64,000 nucleotides of DNA from Halomonas sp. 1513 (GTDB lineage Bacteria; Pseudomonadota; Gammaproteobacteria; Pseudomonadales; Halomonadaceae): assembly GCA_001971685.1 (NCBI GenBank), contig CP019326.1:2542001-2606000 (forward strand). The letters run 5' to 3'. The notes under the pieces were generated by a model. That model was not told the origin of the DNA. It saw nothing but the letters and a program-made list of their open reading frames with translations, and searched no databases. Below, piece by piece: positions 32,716 to 41,786 of this stretch; the first letter of the stretch is position 1, and the number at the start of each line of letters is the position of its first letter. The position numbers were made by a program, and so were the translations under genes.

Positions 32716-34437
32716 ATGCGCGCCACCCAACTGCTGCTCTCGACCCTCAAGGAAACCCCCGCCGACGCCGAAGTGATCAGCCATCAGCTGATGCTGCGTG
32801 CCGGCATGATCCGCCGCCTCACCTCCGGCCTCTACACCTGGCTGCCGCTGGGCCTGCGCACCCTGCGCAAGGTCGAGCGTATCGTGCGCGAGGAGATGGA
32901 CCGCGCCGGCGCCCAGGAAGTGCTGATGCCGGCGGTGCAGCCCGCCGAGCTGTGGCAGGAGTCGGGTCGCTGGGAGCAGTACGGCCCCGAGCTGCTGCGC
33001 CTCAAGGATCGTCACCAGCGCGACTACTGCGTCGGGCCGACCCACGAAGAGGTGATCACCGACCTGGTGCGCCGCGAGATCAACAGCTACAAGCAGCTGC
33101 CCGCCAACTTCTACCAGATCCAGACCAAGTTCCGCGACGAGATTCGGCCGCGTTTCGGCGTGATGCGCTCCCGCGAGTTCATCATGAAGGACGCCTACTC
33201 CTTCCACGTCGATGAAGCCTCGCTGCTCGACACCTACCAGGCGATGTATGACGCCTACGTGCGCATCTTCACCCGCCTGGGGCTCGACTTCCGCCCGGTG
33301 CTGGCCGACAACGGCTCGATCGGCGGCACCGGCTCCCACGAGTTCCACGTGCTGGCCGACTCCGGCGAGGACGATATCGTGTTCTCCACCGAGTCCGACT
33401 ACGCCGCCAACATCGAGAAGGCCGAGGCGCTGCCGGCAGCGCTCGGCACCGCCCCCGAGCGCGCCGCGCCCAGTGAGGAGCTGCGCCTGGTCGATACCCC
33501 CAACGCGCGTACCATCGCCACCCTGGTGGAGCAGCACGGCCTGCCCATCGAGAAGACCATCAAGACGCTGATGGTCGAGGCCGCCGAGGGTGGCCTGATC
33601 GCCCTGCTGGTACGCGGCGACCACGAACTCAACGAGATCAAGGCCGAGAACCTGGCGGAGGTGGCCGCGCCGCTGCGCATGGCCACGGAGGAGGAAATCC
33701 GCGCTGCCGTGGGCGCCGGCCCCGGCTCGCTGGGGCCAGTCAACCTCGACATGCCGATCATCATCGACCGCTCGGTGGCGCTGATGAGCGATTTCGGTGC
33801 CGGCGCCAATGTCGACGGCAAGCACTATTTCGGCATCAACTGGGAGCGCGACGTGGCGCTGCCCAAGGTCGCCGACCTGCGCAACGTGGTCGAAGGCGAC
33901 CCCTCGCCGGACGGCAAGGGCACGCTTGCCATCAAGCGTGGCATCGAAGTCGGCCATGTCTTCCAGCTCGGCAGGAAATACTCCGAGGCGATGAACGCCA
34001 CCGTGCTCGATGACAACGGCAAGGCGGTCCACCCGTGGATGGGCTGCTACGGTATCGGCGTGACGCGGGTAGTGGCTTCGGCCATCGAGCAGAACCACGA
34101 CGCCGGCGGTATCATCTGGCCCGACGCCATCGCCCCCTTCGAGGTGATGCTGGTGCCGATGAACGCCCACAAGTCGGAGCGCGTGCGCGAGACCAGCGAG
34201 CGCCTCTACGCCGAGCTCAGCGCCGCCGGCCTCGACGTGCTGCTCGACGACCGCGACACCCGCCCCGGGGTCAAGTTCGCCGATCAGGAGTTGATCGGTA
34301 TCCCCCACCGGCTGGTGATCGGCGACCGCAGCCTCGACAACGGCGAGCTCGAGTACAAGGGCCGCCGTGACGACGCCCCGACCATGGTCCCGGCCGACCA
34401 GATCCTAGACTTCCTGCGTGAGCAGGTTAGGCGCTAA
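32716..34437 (+). CDS. proS: prolyl-tRNA synthetase (bacterial type, with editing domain)
   Basis: 573-aa class II synthetase charging tRNA-Pro. The start at 32716 gives [19 protein letters not shown], which aligns with E. coli ProS. Class II motifs are visible: motif 1 region [20 protein letters not shown], motif 2 [30 protein letters not shown], and motif 3 near [11 protein letters not shown]. The INS/YbaK editing insert lies at about residues 225-400 ([34 protein letters not shown]). The C-terminal anticodon-binding domain follows. Full length; its last 20 bp overlap the transglycosylase gene. Confidence 0.97.
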   Translation: MRATQLLLSTLKETPADAEVISHQLMLRAGMIRRLTSGLYTWLPLGLRTLRKVERIVREEMDRAGAQEVLMPAVQPAELWQESGRWEQYGPELLRLKDRHQRDYCVGPTHEEVITDLVRREINSYKQLPANFYQIQTKFRDEIRPRFGVMRSREFIMKDAYSFHVDEASLLDTYQAMYDAYVRIFTRLGLDFRPVLADNGSIGGTGSHEFHVLADSGEDDIVFSTESDYAANIEKAEALPAALGTAPERAAPSEELRLVDTPNARTIATLVEQHGLPIEKTIKTLMVEAAEGGLIALLVRGDHELNEIKAENLAEVAAPLRMATEEEIRAAVGAGPGSLGPVNLDMPIIIDRSVALMSDFGAGANVDGKHYFGINWERDVALPKVADLRNVVEGDPSPDGKGTLAIKRGIEVGHVFQLGRKYSEAMNATVLDDNGKAVHPWMGCYGIGVTRVVASAIEQNHDAGGIIWPDAIAPFEVMLVPMNAHKSERVRETSERLYAELSAAGLDVLLDDRDTRPGVKFADQELIGIPHRLVIGDRSLDNGELEYKGRRDDAPTMVPADQILDFLREQVRR

Positions 34438-35011
34438 GCGAACGGCGGCCACGCTGCTGGCGGCCGCGCTGAGCTGTGCGGCAGCCGCGGCGCTGGCCGA
34501 GCCACGCCATGCCGTGACCCCAGGGCTGCGGGCCACCCTCGACGGCGTGCTCGACGACGCCCCGAGTGCGGCCCAGATCTGGGCGTCACGCCAGTGGCTG
34601 AGCGCCATGGAGCCGCGCCTGGCGCGCTTCGTCTCCGACCCGGAGACGCGCATGCGGCTGCTGGAACGCGTCTACCAGGAGGCGCAGCTGGCCGGCCTGG
34701 CCCCCGAGATCGTGCTGGCGGTAATCCAGGTCGAAAGCGCCTTCCAGAAGGAGGCGGTCTCGTCCGCGGGGGCCCTGGGGCTGATGCAGATCATGCCGTT
34801 CTGGGTCGCAGAACTGGGGCGTCCCGCCGACGACCTGTTCGACCCGCTGCTCAACCTGCGCTACGGCTGTACCATACTCGCCCACTACCTTGCCGTGGAG
34901 CGCGGCGACCTGACCCGCGCCCTGGCACGCTACAACGGCAGCCGCGGTGAGACCTGGTACCCCGAGCGGGTGATGCGCGCCTGGAAGCGCAATTGGTGGA
35001 TACAGCGTTAA
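34418..35011 (+). CDS. lytic transglycosylase (SLT domain), secreted
   Basis: 197 aa with a GTG start inside proS and a signal peptide (about residues 1-30). The SLT domain has the catalytic Glu in [14 protein letters not shown], then [23 protein letters not shown] and ARYNGS, the standard family motifs. It cleaves peptidoglycan glycan strands with 1,6-anhydro product formation. The short length means there is no other domain. No strong ribosome site is visible; translation may be coupled to proS. Confidence 0.85.
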   Translation: MSRLGAKRTAATLLAAALSCAAAAALAEPRHAVTPGLRATLDGVLDDAPSAAQIWASRQWLSAMEPRLARFVSDPETRMRLLERVYQEAQLAGLAPEIVLAVIQVESAFQKEAVSSAGALGLMQIMPFWVAELGRPADDLFDPLLNLRYGCTILAHYLAVERGDLTRALARYNGSRGETWYPERVMRAWKRNWWIQR

Positions 35012-35061
35012 TCCAGCCGCATGACACTACCCAACTGATACTTCACCATCACTGCTGCCCA

Positions 35062-35067
35062 TATAAT
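35062..35067 (+). promoter_or_regulatory. -10 element ahead of the cupredoxin-c-di-GMP cluster
   Basis: A perfect TATAAT 20 bp before the cupredoxin ATG. No good -35 hexamer lies 17 bp upstream (TACTTC), so an activator may be needed. The leader would be only about 15 nt. Confidence 0.45.
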
Positions 35068-35087
35068 AATCTGATCAGGCACATGCC

Positions 35088-35747
35088 ATGCGCTCTGCTT
35101 TGCTACCTCGGCGGTTAGCGGTGATAGCCTCGACGCTCCTGTTATCCAGCCCTGCCGCCGCCTCGCTTCTCACTGTCAGAGACGCCGCAAGTGGTGAGCT
35201 GCTATCGAACGCGGTGATCGAGGTCCACGTCAGCGGCGAGCCGGGCAGGCCCAGCGTCGACGACGATATCATCCAGCGCGATGCGACCTTCCATCCGCAT
35301 GTCTCGGCCGTGCCGGTGGACAGCCGTATTCGCTTCCCCAATCAGGACAATACACGCCATCACGTCTACTCCTTTTCTCCGGCCAAGACCTTCGATCTCA
35401 ACCTTTTCCTGCGCGATACCCCGCCGCCCATCAGTTTTGATCAGGCTGGCGTCGTGGTGCTCGGCTGCAACATCCATGATCACATGCAGGCCTTCATCGT
35501 GGTCAGCGAAGCAACGCACGTCGGTGTCACCGCGGAGGACGGCAGCTGGCAGGTACCCGACCTGGCCACTGGGGAGCACCGCGTGCGGGTCTGGCACCCG
35601 CGACTCGACGACAGCCACCAGCAGTGGCACGACGTCTCCCTCAACGGACAGCCTCAGCAGGAGGTCCTGCTGACCCTGACGGCCTCAGCCCCGCCGCCCT
35701 CTGAGCCGTCGGCGCTGCAGCAGCGTTTTCGTGATGCCACCCAGTGA
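35088..35747 (+). CDS. periplasmic cupredoxin-domain protein (methylamine-utilisation-like)
   Basis: 219 aa with a signal peptide (about residues 1-25, cleavage near AAA-SL). A plastocyanin-type copper site is visible: His91/His92 in NTRHHVYSF and the C-terminal loop CNIHDHM (Cys127, His130, His132, Met133), giving a type-1 copper ligand set. After residue 140 a carboxypeptidase-regulatory-like strand region follows (VGVTAEDGSWQVPDLATGEHRVRVWHP). Domain order matches proteins annotated as methylamine utilisation protein, but no amine dehydrogenase genes are nearby. It is the first gene of a run with a GGDEF-EAL protein 18 bp downstream. Confidence 0.85.
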   Translation: MRSALLPRRLAVIASTLLLSSPAAASLLTVRDAASGELLSNAVIEVHVSGEPGRPSVDDDIIQRDATFHPHVSAVPVDSRIRFPNQDNTRHHVYSFSPAKTFDLNLFLRDTPPPISFDQAGVVVLGCNIHDHMQAFIVVSEATHVGVTAEDGSWQVPDLATGEHRVRVWHPRLDDSHQQWHDVSLNGQPQQEVLLTLTASAPPPSEPSALQQRFRDATQ

Positions 35748-35765
35748 CGACCCCCGGATGCCGAT

Positions 35766-38063
35766 GTGAGTTTTCGTAGCCGCCTGCTGAGTGTGATGCT
35801 GGTCGTGGTGGTGCTTGCACTCACGGTGACCGGTGGCGCCTTCCTACGCGTGGTGTATCAGGATGCTCTGGCCAAGGGGGAACACGACCTGGAGGTGGGC
35901 GTCAACGTACTCCAGCAAATCCTCGACGAGCGCGGCCATCAACTGCGTAACAACGTGGCGATACTCGCCGACGACTTCGGTTTCAAGAGCGCGGTCGCCA
36001 CCCAGGATACCGATACGCTGCGTACGGTACTGGCCAACCACGGCGACCGTGCAGGGGCCGACATGGTACTGCTCAGCGACCTCGAGGGCAGCCTGCTGGC
36101 CAGCAGCCATCACCCTGCCGGAAGCACGCTGCCGTTCTTCGATCTGCTGGAGCAGGCCCAGCAACAGGGCGCCGGCGTCGATCTCATCGTCGAAGCGGGC
36201 CAGCCCTATGAGTTCGTGCTGCTGCCGGTGCGCGCGCCCAACCTGATCGGCTGGGTGGGCATGGGCTTCTTGATCGATGAGGCGTTGGTTAACGAGATTC
36301 ACGCCCTGACCCGCCTGGACATCAGCGTCATCGCGCAACCCAGCGGAGATAGCCCCTCTTATTTGGTTAGTTCTCGCCCCGACCTGGCCGACCAGGCCGA
36401 GCCGATAGACGCCCAGGCGATCATCGACGACACGGACTACCTGACCCGCGAGCTGGTCCTCAACGTAGCCGGCCCGCAGCAGACCCTCGCCCTGGCTCAG
36501 GTATCCCGCGCCAGCCTGCTGGCCGCCTATCGCGACTTGCAGTGGCAACTGCTGGCCATCGTCGGCTTGATCCTGCTGCTGACGACCGCTGCAGCGGCCT
36601 GGAGCGCCCGCAGCATGAGCCTGCCGCTGACCCGGCTCAGCGATGCTGCGCGGCGCATTGGCCTCGGCCAGCGACTCGAGACGATCGGCGTCTCACCGCG
36701 CGGCGAGATCGGCCTGCTGGCCGATACCTTGCTATCGATGCAGGCCGATATCGACGAACGCGAACGGACGCTGCTGCACCGCTCCCGCCACGACCCTCTG
36801 ACCGACCTGCCCAATCGCAGCAGCGCCCAGGAGTGCATAACGCAGCTGATCGAGCAGGGTCGGCCTTTCTCTCTGCTGCGTCTGGCCGTCGAAAGATTTC
36901 GCGATATCAACGACACCTTCGGCTATGCCCTCGGGGACAGGGTGTTGATCACCCTGGCCCAGCGGCTGGCACAGCTGCCCTCCCCGGGCTTCCAGGCGTT
37001 TCGGCTCGGCGACGACGAATTCCTGCTGCTGGTAGACAACCCGGCGCCGCCCGACGGCTGGCAGGAGCGGCTGCTGCAGGAGCTGAGCGAGCCCATCGAG
37101 CTGGACGCCTCACCGTTTCGCCCATCGCTGTGTGCGGGGGAGTCGCATAGCCCCACCCACGGCGAAGACCCGCATCTGCTGCTGCGGCGGGCCGATATCG
37201 CGCTGGCGTCCGCACGCCGCCAGCGCAGCGCCTGGCGCTGCTACCAGCCTGGGCAGGACGAACAGCACTTTCGCCAGCTGACCCTGATTCGCGACTTGCA
37301 AGCGGCGGCCAGGGACTCCCAGCTATGGATGGCCTATCAACCCAAGATCGAGGCCAGTAGCGGAAAGGTGAGCCAGTTCGAGGCCCTGATGCGCTGGCAG
37401 CATCCCAGCCTGGGATTCATTCCGCCAGACGAGTTCATTACCCTCGCCGAGCGCTCGGGTAACATTCGCCTGCTCAGCCGCTGGATGATCGACAGCGTGT
37501 GTCGCCAGCTCGCCGAGTGGCGGCGCGCCGGACAGATTCAGTCGGTGGCCATCAACCTCTCCGCCGAGGACGTCATCGATCCGCAGCTCGCCGAGCATCT
37601 GCTCAGCGTACTGGCTCACTACGCCCTCGACGTCGAGCAGTTGAGCCTGGAAGTGACCGAGAGCGCCGTGATGCAGGATCCCGCGCTGGCCAATCGCTGC
37701 CTGAGCGAGCTCAGGCAAGCGGGCCTGACGGTGGCGATCGATGACTTCGGCACCGGCTACTCGTCGCTGGCACAGCTCAAGCAGCTGCCCGTGGCCGCCT
37801 TGAAGATCGACAAGTCGTTCGTGATGTCGCTGGATACCCAACCCGACGACGTGGTCATCGTGCGTTCGACCATCGAGCTGGGGCATCGCCTGGGGCTGCG
37901 TGTCGTTGCCGAGGGAGTGGAAACCGCTGCCATCGCCGCCCTCCTTTGCGACTTCGGCTGCGACGAACTGCAAGGGTACCTGTTCGCCAAGCCGCTCCCG
38001 GGCCACGAGGTCACCGCCTGGCTCGACCACTATCACCCCGACGCGACATTCACCTCATCGTGA
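35766..38063 (+). CDS. GGDEF-EAL protein with extracytoplasmic sensor and HAMP
   Basis: 765 aa from a GTG start. Transmembrane helices at about residues 7-28 and 258-280 bracket a periplasmic Cache-like sensor domain of about 230 residues. A HAMP segment follows (residues 280-335), then GGDEF (HDPLTDLPNRSS; active loop RLGDDEFLLLV, GDDEF instead of GGDEF, probably reduced or inactive) and EAL. The EAL domain keeps EALMRW, NLSAED, EVTES, DDFGTGYSSL, KIDKSF and AEGVE, so phosphodiesterase activity is expected. It lies between the cupredoxin and DUF3034 genes, so its periplasmic sensor may respond to them. Confidence 0.9.
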   Translation: MSFRSRLLSVMLVVVVLALTVTGGAFLRVVYQDALAKGEHDLEVGVNVLQQILDERGHQLRNNVAILADDFGFKSAVATQDTDTLRTVLANHGDRAGADMVLLSDLEGSLLASSHHPAGSTLPFFDLLEQAQQQGAGVDLIVEAGQPYEFVLLPVRAPNLIGWVGMGFLIDEALVNEIHALTRLDISVIAQPSGDSPSYLVSSRPDLADQAEPIDAQAIIDDTDYLTRELVLNVAGPQQTLALAQVSRASLLAAYRDLQWQLLAIVGLILLLTTAAAAWSARSMSLPLTRLSDAARRIGLGQRLETIGVSPRGEIGLLADTLLSMQADIDERERTLLHRSRHDPLTDLPNRSSAQECITQLIEQGRPFSLLRLAVERFRDINDTFGYALGDRVLITLAQRLAQLPSPGFQAFRLGDDEFLLLVDNPAPPDGWQERLLQELSEPIELDASPFRPSLCAGESHSPTHGEDPHLLLRRADIALASARRQRSAWRCYQPGQDEQHFRQLTLIRDLQAAARDSQLWMAYQPKIEASSGKVSQFEALMRWQHPSLGFIPPDEFITLAERSGNIRLLSRWMIDSVCRQLAEWRRAGQIQSVAINLSAEDVIDPQLAEHLLSVLAHYALDVEQLSLEVTESAVMQDPALANRCLSELRQAGLTVAIDDFGTGYSSLAQLKQLPVAALKIDKSFVMSLDTQPDDVVIVRSTIELGHRLGLRVVAEGVETAAIAALLCDFGCDELQGYLFAKPLPGHEVTAWLDHYHPDATFTSS

Positions 38064-38076
38064 CCTGGAGGCCTTG

Positions 38077-38925
38077 ATGCGAACGCCCCCCATCCTCCGG
38101 CAGCTTCTGTGCTGCGCCCTGCTCGCGTCGCTGTCTTTCAGCGCAGCCGCCGGCAGCCGTCTGCTCGCCACCGGTGGCGTCGGTCAGATCGAAGGCGCCG
38201 CAGGCGGCGGCCTGTCGCCCTGGGCAGTACTCACAGGCACCGCCAGCAGCGGCGAGGTCAGCCTGACCGCCGTGGGCAGCCGCGCCTGGCTGAGTGACTA
38301 CCGGCTTAGCGTTGGAGGCATCGGCGTCAACGTGCATGACCGCCTGGAGCTGTCACTGGCGCGACAGCGGCTGGCGTTGACCACCCTGGGTGGCGAACTG
38401 GAACAGACCATCGCCGGCGGCAAGCTGCGCCTGTTTGGCGATGTCCTCTATCACCCCTGGGGTATCTGGAGCCTGGGGATTCAGCACAAGTGGCTGGAGG
38501 ATGGCGACCTCGCCCGCGCAGTGGGTGCCACGGACATCCGTGGCACCGATCTCTACCTGAGCGGCAGCAAGCTGTGGTTTGACGCCGTCGCCGGCCGCAA
38601 CCTGTTGACCAACCTCACGCTCAGGCACTCGGCTGCCAATCAGGGCGGGCTGCTTGGCTACGGCGGCGACCAGCACGATGGCGGCTCGCTGCTCGTCGAG
38701 GGCTCGCTGGGCCTGTTCATCACCCCTCGCTGGATCATCGGCACCGAGTACCGACAAAAACCCGACAATCTCTCATTCGCTACCGAGGACGACTGGCAGA
38801 GCCTGTATAGCGCGTACTTTGTCAACAAACAGCTATCCGTCACGGCCGCCTGGCTGGACCTCGGATCCATCGCGGGTCTCGATGGCCAGCGTGGCAGCTA
38901 TGTATCGCTCCAACTGTCATTCTAG
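38077..38925 (+). CDS. DUF3034 family outer-membrane-type protein
   Basis: 282 aa with a signal peptide (about residues 1-24). The sequence is rich in amphipathic beta strands with a C-terminal LQLSF ending, typical of outer-membrane barrels. LLATGGVGQIEGAAGGGLSPWAVLTG, HDRLELSLARQ and LGIQHKW match DUF3034 as I know it. GGAGG lies 5 nt before the ATG at 38077. It follows the GGDEF-EAL gene by 13 bp and precedes the globin gene by 9 bp. No function is established for the family. Confidence 0.75.
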   Translation: MRTPPILRQLLCCALLASLSFSAAAGSRLLATGGVGQIEGAAGGGLSPWAVLTGTASSGEVSLTAVGSRAWLSDYRLSVGGIGVNVHDRLELSLARQRLALTTLGGELEQTIAGGKLRLFGDVLYHPWGIWSLGIQHKWLEDGDLARAVGATDIRGTDLYLSGSKLWFDAVAGRNLLTNLTLRHSAANQGGLLGYGGDQHDGGSLLVEGSLGLFITPRWIIGTEYRQKPDNLSFATEDDWQSLYSAYFVNKQLSVTAAWLDLGSIAGLDGQRGSYVSLQLSF

Positions 38926-38934
38926 GGAAACGTC

Positions 38935-39378
38935 ATGACGATCCGTCGATTCTGCCGCGCGATGCTTCTGAGCACGCTATTGATCATCACAGGATGTAGC
39001 ACTAGCCAACCGTCATCTCCTCAAACGCTCTACGCAGATCTGGGCGCTGAGGCTGGTATCTCGGCGGTCGTCGAGAACCTGATGTATCGCATTGCCGACG
39101 ATCCGGCGATAGTAGGATTCTTCGCCAATACCAATATCGACCACTTCGTCGCCTCGCTGGAGCAGCAGCTATGTGACATAAGCGACGGTCCATGCACCTA
39201 TCAGGGCCCCCCGATGGATCGTGCGCACCAGCATATGGGTCTCGACGACAGCCACTTCAACCGGCTGGTGGAACACCTCGATGCCGCCATGATCGATGAA
39301 AATATCCCACTGCGAACCCGCAATCGGCTATATGCTCGGCTCGCTCCGCTGCACGGCGACATCATGCGTTTGCAATAG
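38935..39378 (+). CDS. lipoprotein truncated haemoglobin (group 1 type)
   Basis: 147 aa. A lipoprotein signal (LLIITGC, Cys21) places it in the envelope, which is unusual for truncated globins. The globin core runs from about residue 32 (LYADLGAEAGISAVVENLM) to the end, with the proximal His in DRAHQHMG (His98 by my alignment) and helix G/H segment SHFNRLVEHLDAAM. By alignment with typical group 1 globins the B10 position is Met50, not the usual Tyr, so the distal pocket may differ. A Cys80/Cys87 pair (LCDISDGPC) could form a disulfide in the periplasm. It is a member of the cupredoxin-c-di-GMP run. Confidence 0.85.
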   Translation: MTIRRFCRAMLLSTLLIITGCSTSQPSSPQTLYADLGAEAGISAVVENLMYRIADDPAIVGFFANTNIDHFVASLEQQLCDISDGPCTYQGPPMDRAHQHMGLDDSHFNRLVEHLDAAMIDENIPLRTRNRLYARLAPLHGDIMRLQ

Positions 39379-39456
39379 CTGCTTGGCTATCGCCGGCGCC
39401 ACGCATCGCTATACTCAGGGTTCAATGGCCCATGACGTACTACGCGAGCAACTTGC

Positions 39457-41511
39457 ATGCACCATTCGCCAGACACCCGTACCTATCGACCGCTGACCCA
39501 GCACCGCCTGATGGCGCTGCTGTTCGGCGCGCTGGGGGTGGGCGTCGCGTTGATCCTGGCGATCAGTTGGCAAGTCTCGCGCCAGGCGGGCCTGGGCAGC
39601 GCCCTGGCCTGGCTGGGCGCCGGTGCCGTGGTGCTGCTGGCGGTGTCACTGCTGTTTCTGCGCGAGCTTAGCCACCAGCGAGAGGCCCAGCAGCACATGG
39701 AGCGCGCCCTGCAGGAATCCCGCCAGCGCCTGCTCGCCCAGCAGCAGGCCTGGCACGAATTGCGCAACCTGCAGCACGAGGCCGGTGACTGTGACTTCTA
39801 CGCCAGCGTGCTGAGTTCGACCGCACGGCTGATGAACGTGCCGCGGGTCAGCATCTGGCTGCTCGGCGACGACACCATGACCTGCCAGGCCAGCCTCGAT
39901 GATGCCCAGGTCGGCGAACAGCTGCCCATCGAGCGCCTCGACGGCTACCTGGGGGCGCTCCGAGAGTCCCCCGGCCTGGCCAGCGTCGAGGCCCAGCACG
40001 ACCCCCGCCTGGCCTGCCTCAGCGACTATCTGGTCAAGCATGGCGTGGTCTCGATGCTCGACGCCGGCGTCTTCGTCGGCGGTGAGCTGCGCGGCATTCT
40101 ATGCTGCGAATCGCTGCTAACGCGGCGCTGGCACGCCGAGGAGGTCAGCTGTCTGATCGCGGTTTCGGGGTTGATCTCGCAGTTCGCCGAGTCGCTGCGC
40201 CGGCGTGCGGCGGAGCAGGACCTGCACCGCTACCTGCACTACGACGACGTCACCGGCCTGCCCACTCTGCGCGGTCTGGACGCGCCACTCGAGCGCCACC
40301 TCGAGGCCGGTCGCTTTCATCTCGGCGTGCTGCGGATCGGCGGGCTCAGCCAGATCAACGAAACCCTCGGCCAGCGCGGTGGCGACCAAGCGCTGAGCCT
40401 GATCGCCCAGCATCTGCAGCGCTATATGGACCAAACGCTATCGGGCATCGACCTGGCGCGACTGCCTTCCAACCGCCTGGTGCTGGTGATGCCGGATACC
40501 AGCCGTGATGTGGCGCATCAGCTGTTGGCGGAACTGCTGGAAACCCTCAACGCTCACCCTTGGTGGGTGGATGACCAGGCGTTCCAGTTGCAGTTCGCCC
40601 TCGGCATTGCCAGCTATCCGGACCACTCCGACAGCGTCGAACAGCTGCTGCAGCGTGCCGAGCTGGCCCTCAAGGAAGCGCGCCATGATACTCGCCACGG
40701 CGTGGCCTTCTACGCCAGCGAGCTGAGCGAGTGGCAGCAGCGACAGAACCTGCTCGAGCGCGAGCTGCGCGAGGCCATCCGCAGCCAGCAATTCTGCCTC
40801 TATCTGCAGCCACAGTTCGACCGCCGGGGAGCCCTGCGGGGCGCCGAGGTGCTGCTTCGTTGGCAGCACCCCGAGCGCGGGCTGATCGGCCCCGGAGACT
40901 TCATCCATGAGGCCGAGCGCAGTGGCCTGATTCGGCCCATTGGCAACTGGGTACTCGAGCAGGCCGGGCAACTGCTGGCCGGTCCGCTGGCCAACACCCA
41001 GCTCGGCCTGTCGGTCAACGTCTCGGTACAGCAGCTGCGCGACGAGGATTTCGTCCCGCGCATCGCCCGCCTGATGAACAAGCACGCCATCGCCCCGGGT
41101 CGCCTGACCCTCGAAGTCGTCGAGTCACTGCTGCTGGCGCCGGGTATCAGCCTGCAGCTCAAGGCGCTGCGCGACCTCGGCGTGGAACTGTCACTCGACG
41201 ACTTCGGCACCGGCTACTCATCGCTGCGCTATCTGCAGGACTTCAGCGTCGATGAAGTCAAGCTCGACAAGGTGTTCATCGACGTCCTGCAGCAGTGCGA
41301 CGATGCCCCACTGGCGCGTTCGATCATTGCCCTGGCCAAGACGCTGCAGCTCAAGCTGGTCGCCGAAGGCGTGGAGACAGCGTTCCAGCTCGAATACCTG
41401 AGCCGCCACGGCGTCGACCTCATTCAGGGCTACCACCTGGCGCGTCCCGAACCGGTCGAGGACTTCGTGACGCGCCTGCAGGCCATCCCCTCACTGGCCG
41501 ATCACGGCTGA
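39457..41511 (+). CDS. membrane GAF-GGDEF-EAL protein
   Basis: 684 aa. Two transmembrane helices (about residues 17-40 and 48-68) are followed by a coiled segment, a GAF domain (about residues 105-245), a degenerate GGDEF domain (YDDVTGLPTLRGL; the active loop is RLPSNRLVLVM, so no cyclase activity) and an EAL domain. The EAL signature reads EVLLRW (EVL instead of EAL), while NVSVQQL, EVVES, DDFGTGYSSL, KLDKVF and AEGVE are kept, so it may still hydrolyse c-di-GMP. It starts 78 bp after the globin gene on the same strand. Confidence 0.88.
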   Translation: MHHSPDTRTYRPLTQHRLMALLFGALGVGVALILAISWQVSRQAGLGSALAWLGAGAVVLLAVSLLFLRELSHQREAQQHMERALQESRQRLLAQQQAWHELRNLQHEAGDCDFYASVLSSTARLMNVPRVSIWLLGDDTMTCQASLDDAQVGEQLPIERLDGYLGALRESPGLASVEAQHDPRLACLSDYLVKHGVVSMLDAGVFVGGELRGILCCESLLTRRWHAEEVSCLIAVSGLISQFAESLRRRAAEQDLHRYLHYDDVTGLPTLRGLDAPLERHLEAGRFHLGVLRIGGLSQINETLGQRGGDQALSLIAQHLQRYMDQTLSGIDLARLPSNRLVLVMPDTSRDVAHQLLAELLETLNAHPWWVDDQAFQLQFALGIASYPDHSDSVEQLLQRAELALKEARHDTRHGVAFYASELSEWQQRQNLLERELREAIRSQQFCLYLQPQFDRRGALRGAEVLLRWQHPERGLIGPGDFIHEAERSGLIRPIGNWVLEQAGQLLAGPLANTQLGLSVNVSVQQLRDEDFVPRIARLMNKHAIAPGRLTLEVVESLLLAPGISLQLKALRDLGVELSLDDFGTGYSSLRYLQDFSVDEVKLDKVFIDVLQQCDDAPLARSIIALAKTLQLKLVAEGVETAFQLEYLSRHGVDLIQGYHLARPEPVEDFVTRLQAIPSLADHG

Positions 41512-41520
41512 GAGGAAAAT

Positions 41521-41547
41521 AAAAAAAGCCGGCCCAGAAGGCCGGCT
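41521..41547 (-). terminator. strong intrinsic terminator of the ccoM-like gene
   Basis: On the minus strand: AGCCGGCC, TTCTG loop, GGCCGGCT, then seven T. The stem is perfect and continues into an AT tail. Plus-strand transcripts from the GGDEF-EAL gene also cross this stem but would lack a T-tract there. It lies 64 bp beyond the ccoM-like stop codon. Confidence 0.8.
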
Positions 41548-41610
41548 ACAGGGGGCATGGCCCCCTACCCTGACGACGCGGTTAAGGACGCGTGCGCCGC
41601 GACGGCGCGG

Positions 41611-41754
41611 CTACTTCGCGTTGCCTTGATCCGATTTGCCGGACTTGCCGTGGCGCTTGTGATCGTGAATCACGAAGCCCACCCAGCCGGCCATGAAAGC
41701 GACCATCAAGCCAACGGTCACCAGTCCAAAGATTACGGCGTCATCCCAGTACAT
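41611..41754 (-). CDS. ccoM: CcoM-like small subunit of cbb3-type cytochrome oxidase
   Basis: 47 codons: start MYWDDAVIFG, a single transmembrane helix containing LVTVGLMVAFMAGW (about residues 9-29), and a basic C-terminal tail (HDHKRHGKSGK). GGGAG is 8 nt before the ATG. The N-out/short-tail layout and TVGLMVAF core resemble, from memory, the 37-residue CcoM subunit of Pseudomonas stutzeri cbb3 oxidase, with a longer C-terminal tail. A FNR box at -41.5 and a -10 element at the right spacing, plus its own strong terminator, show it is a real monocistronic gene. The ccoNOQP genes are not in this window. Confidence 0.75.
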   Translation of the reverse strand: MYWDDAVIFGLVTVGLMVAFMAGWVGFVIHDHKRHGKSGKSDQGNAK

Positions 41755-41786
41755 GGCGTATCTCCCGTGGCGTATGTGATGGTGTC

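Noticed and set aside
32683..34308. Long open frame of about 540 codons on the minus strand within proS
   Set aside because: It is antisense to a clear, full-length proS, has no ribosome site, and its composition (His/Val/Leu/Gly-rich) is typical of antisense frames in high-GC DNA.
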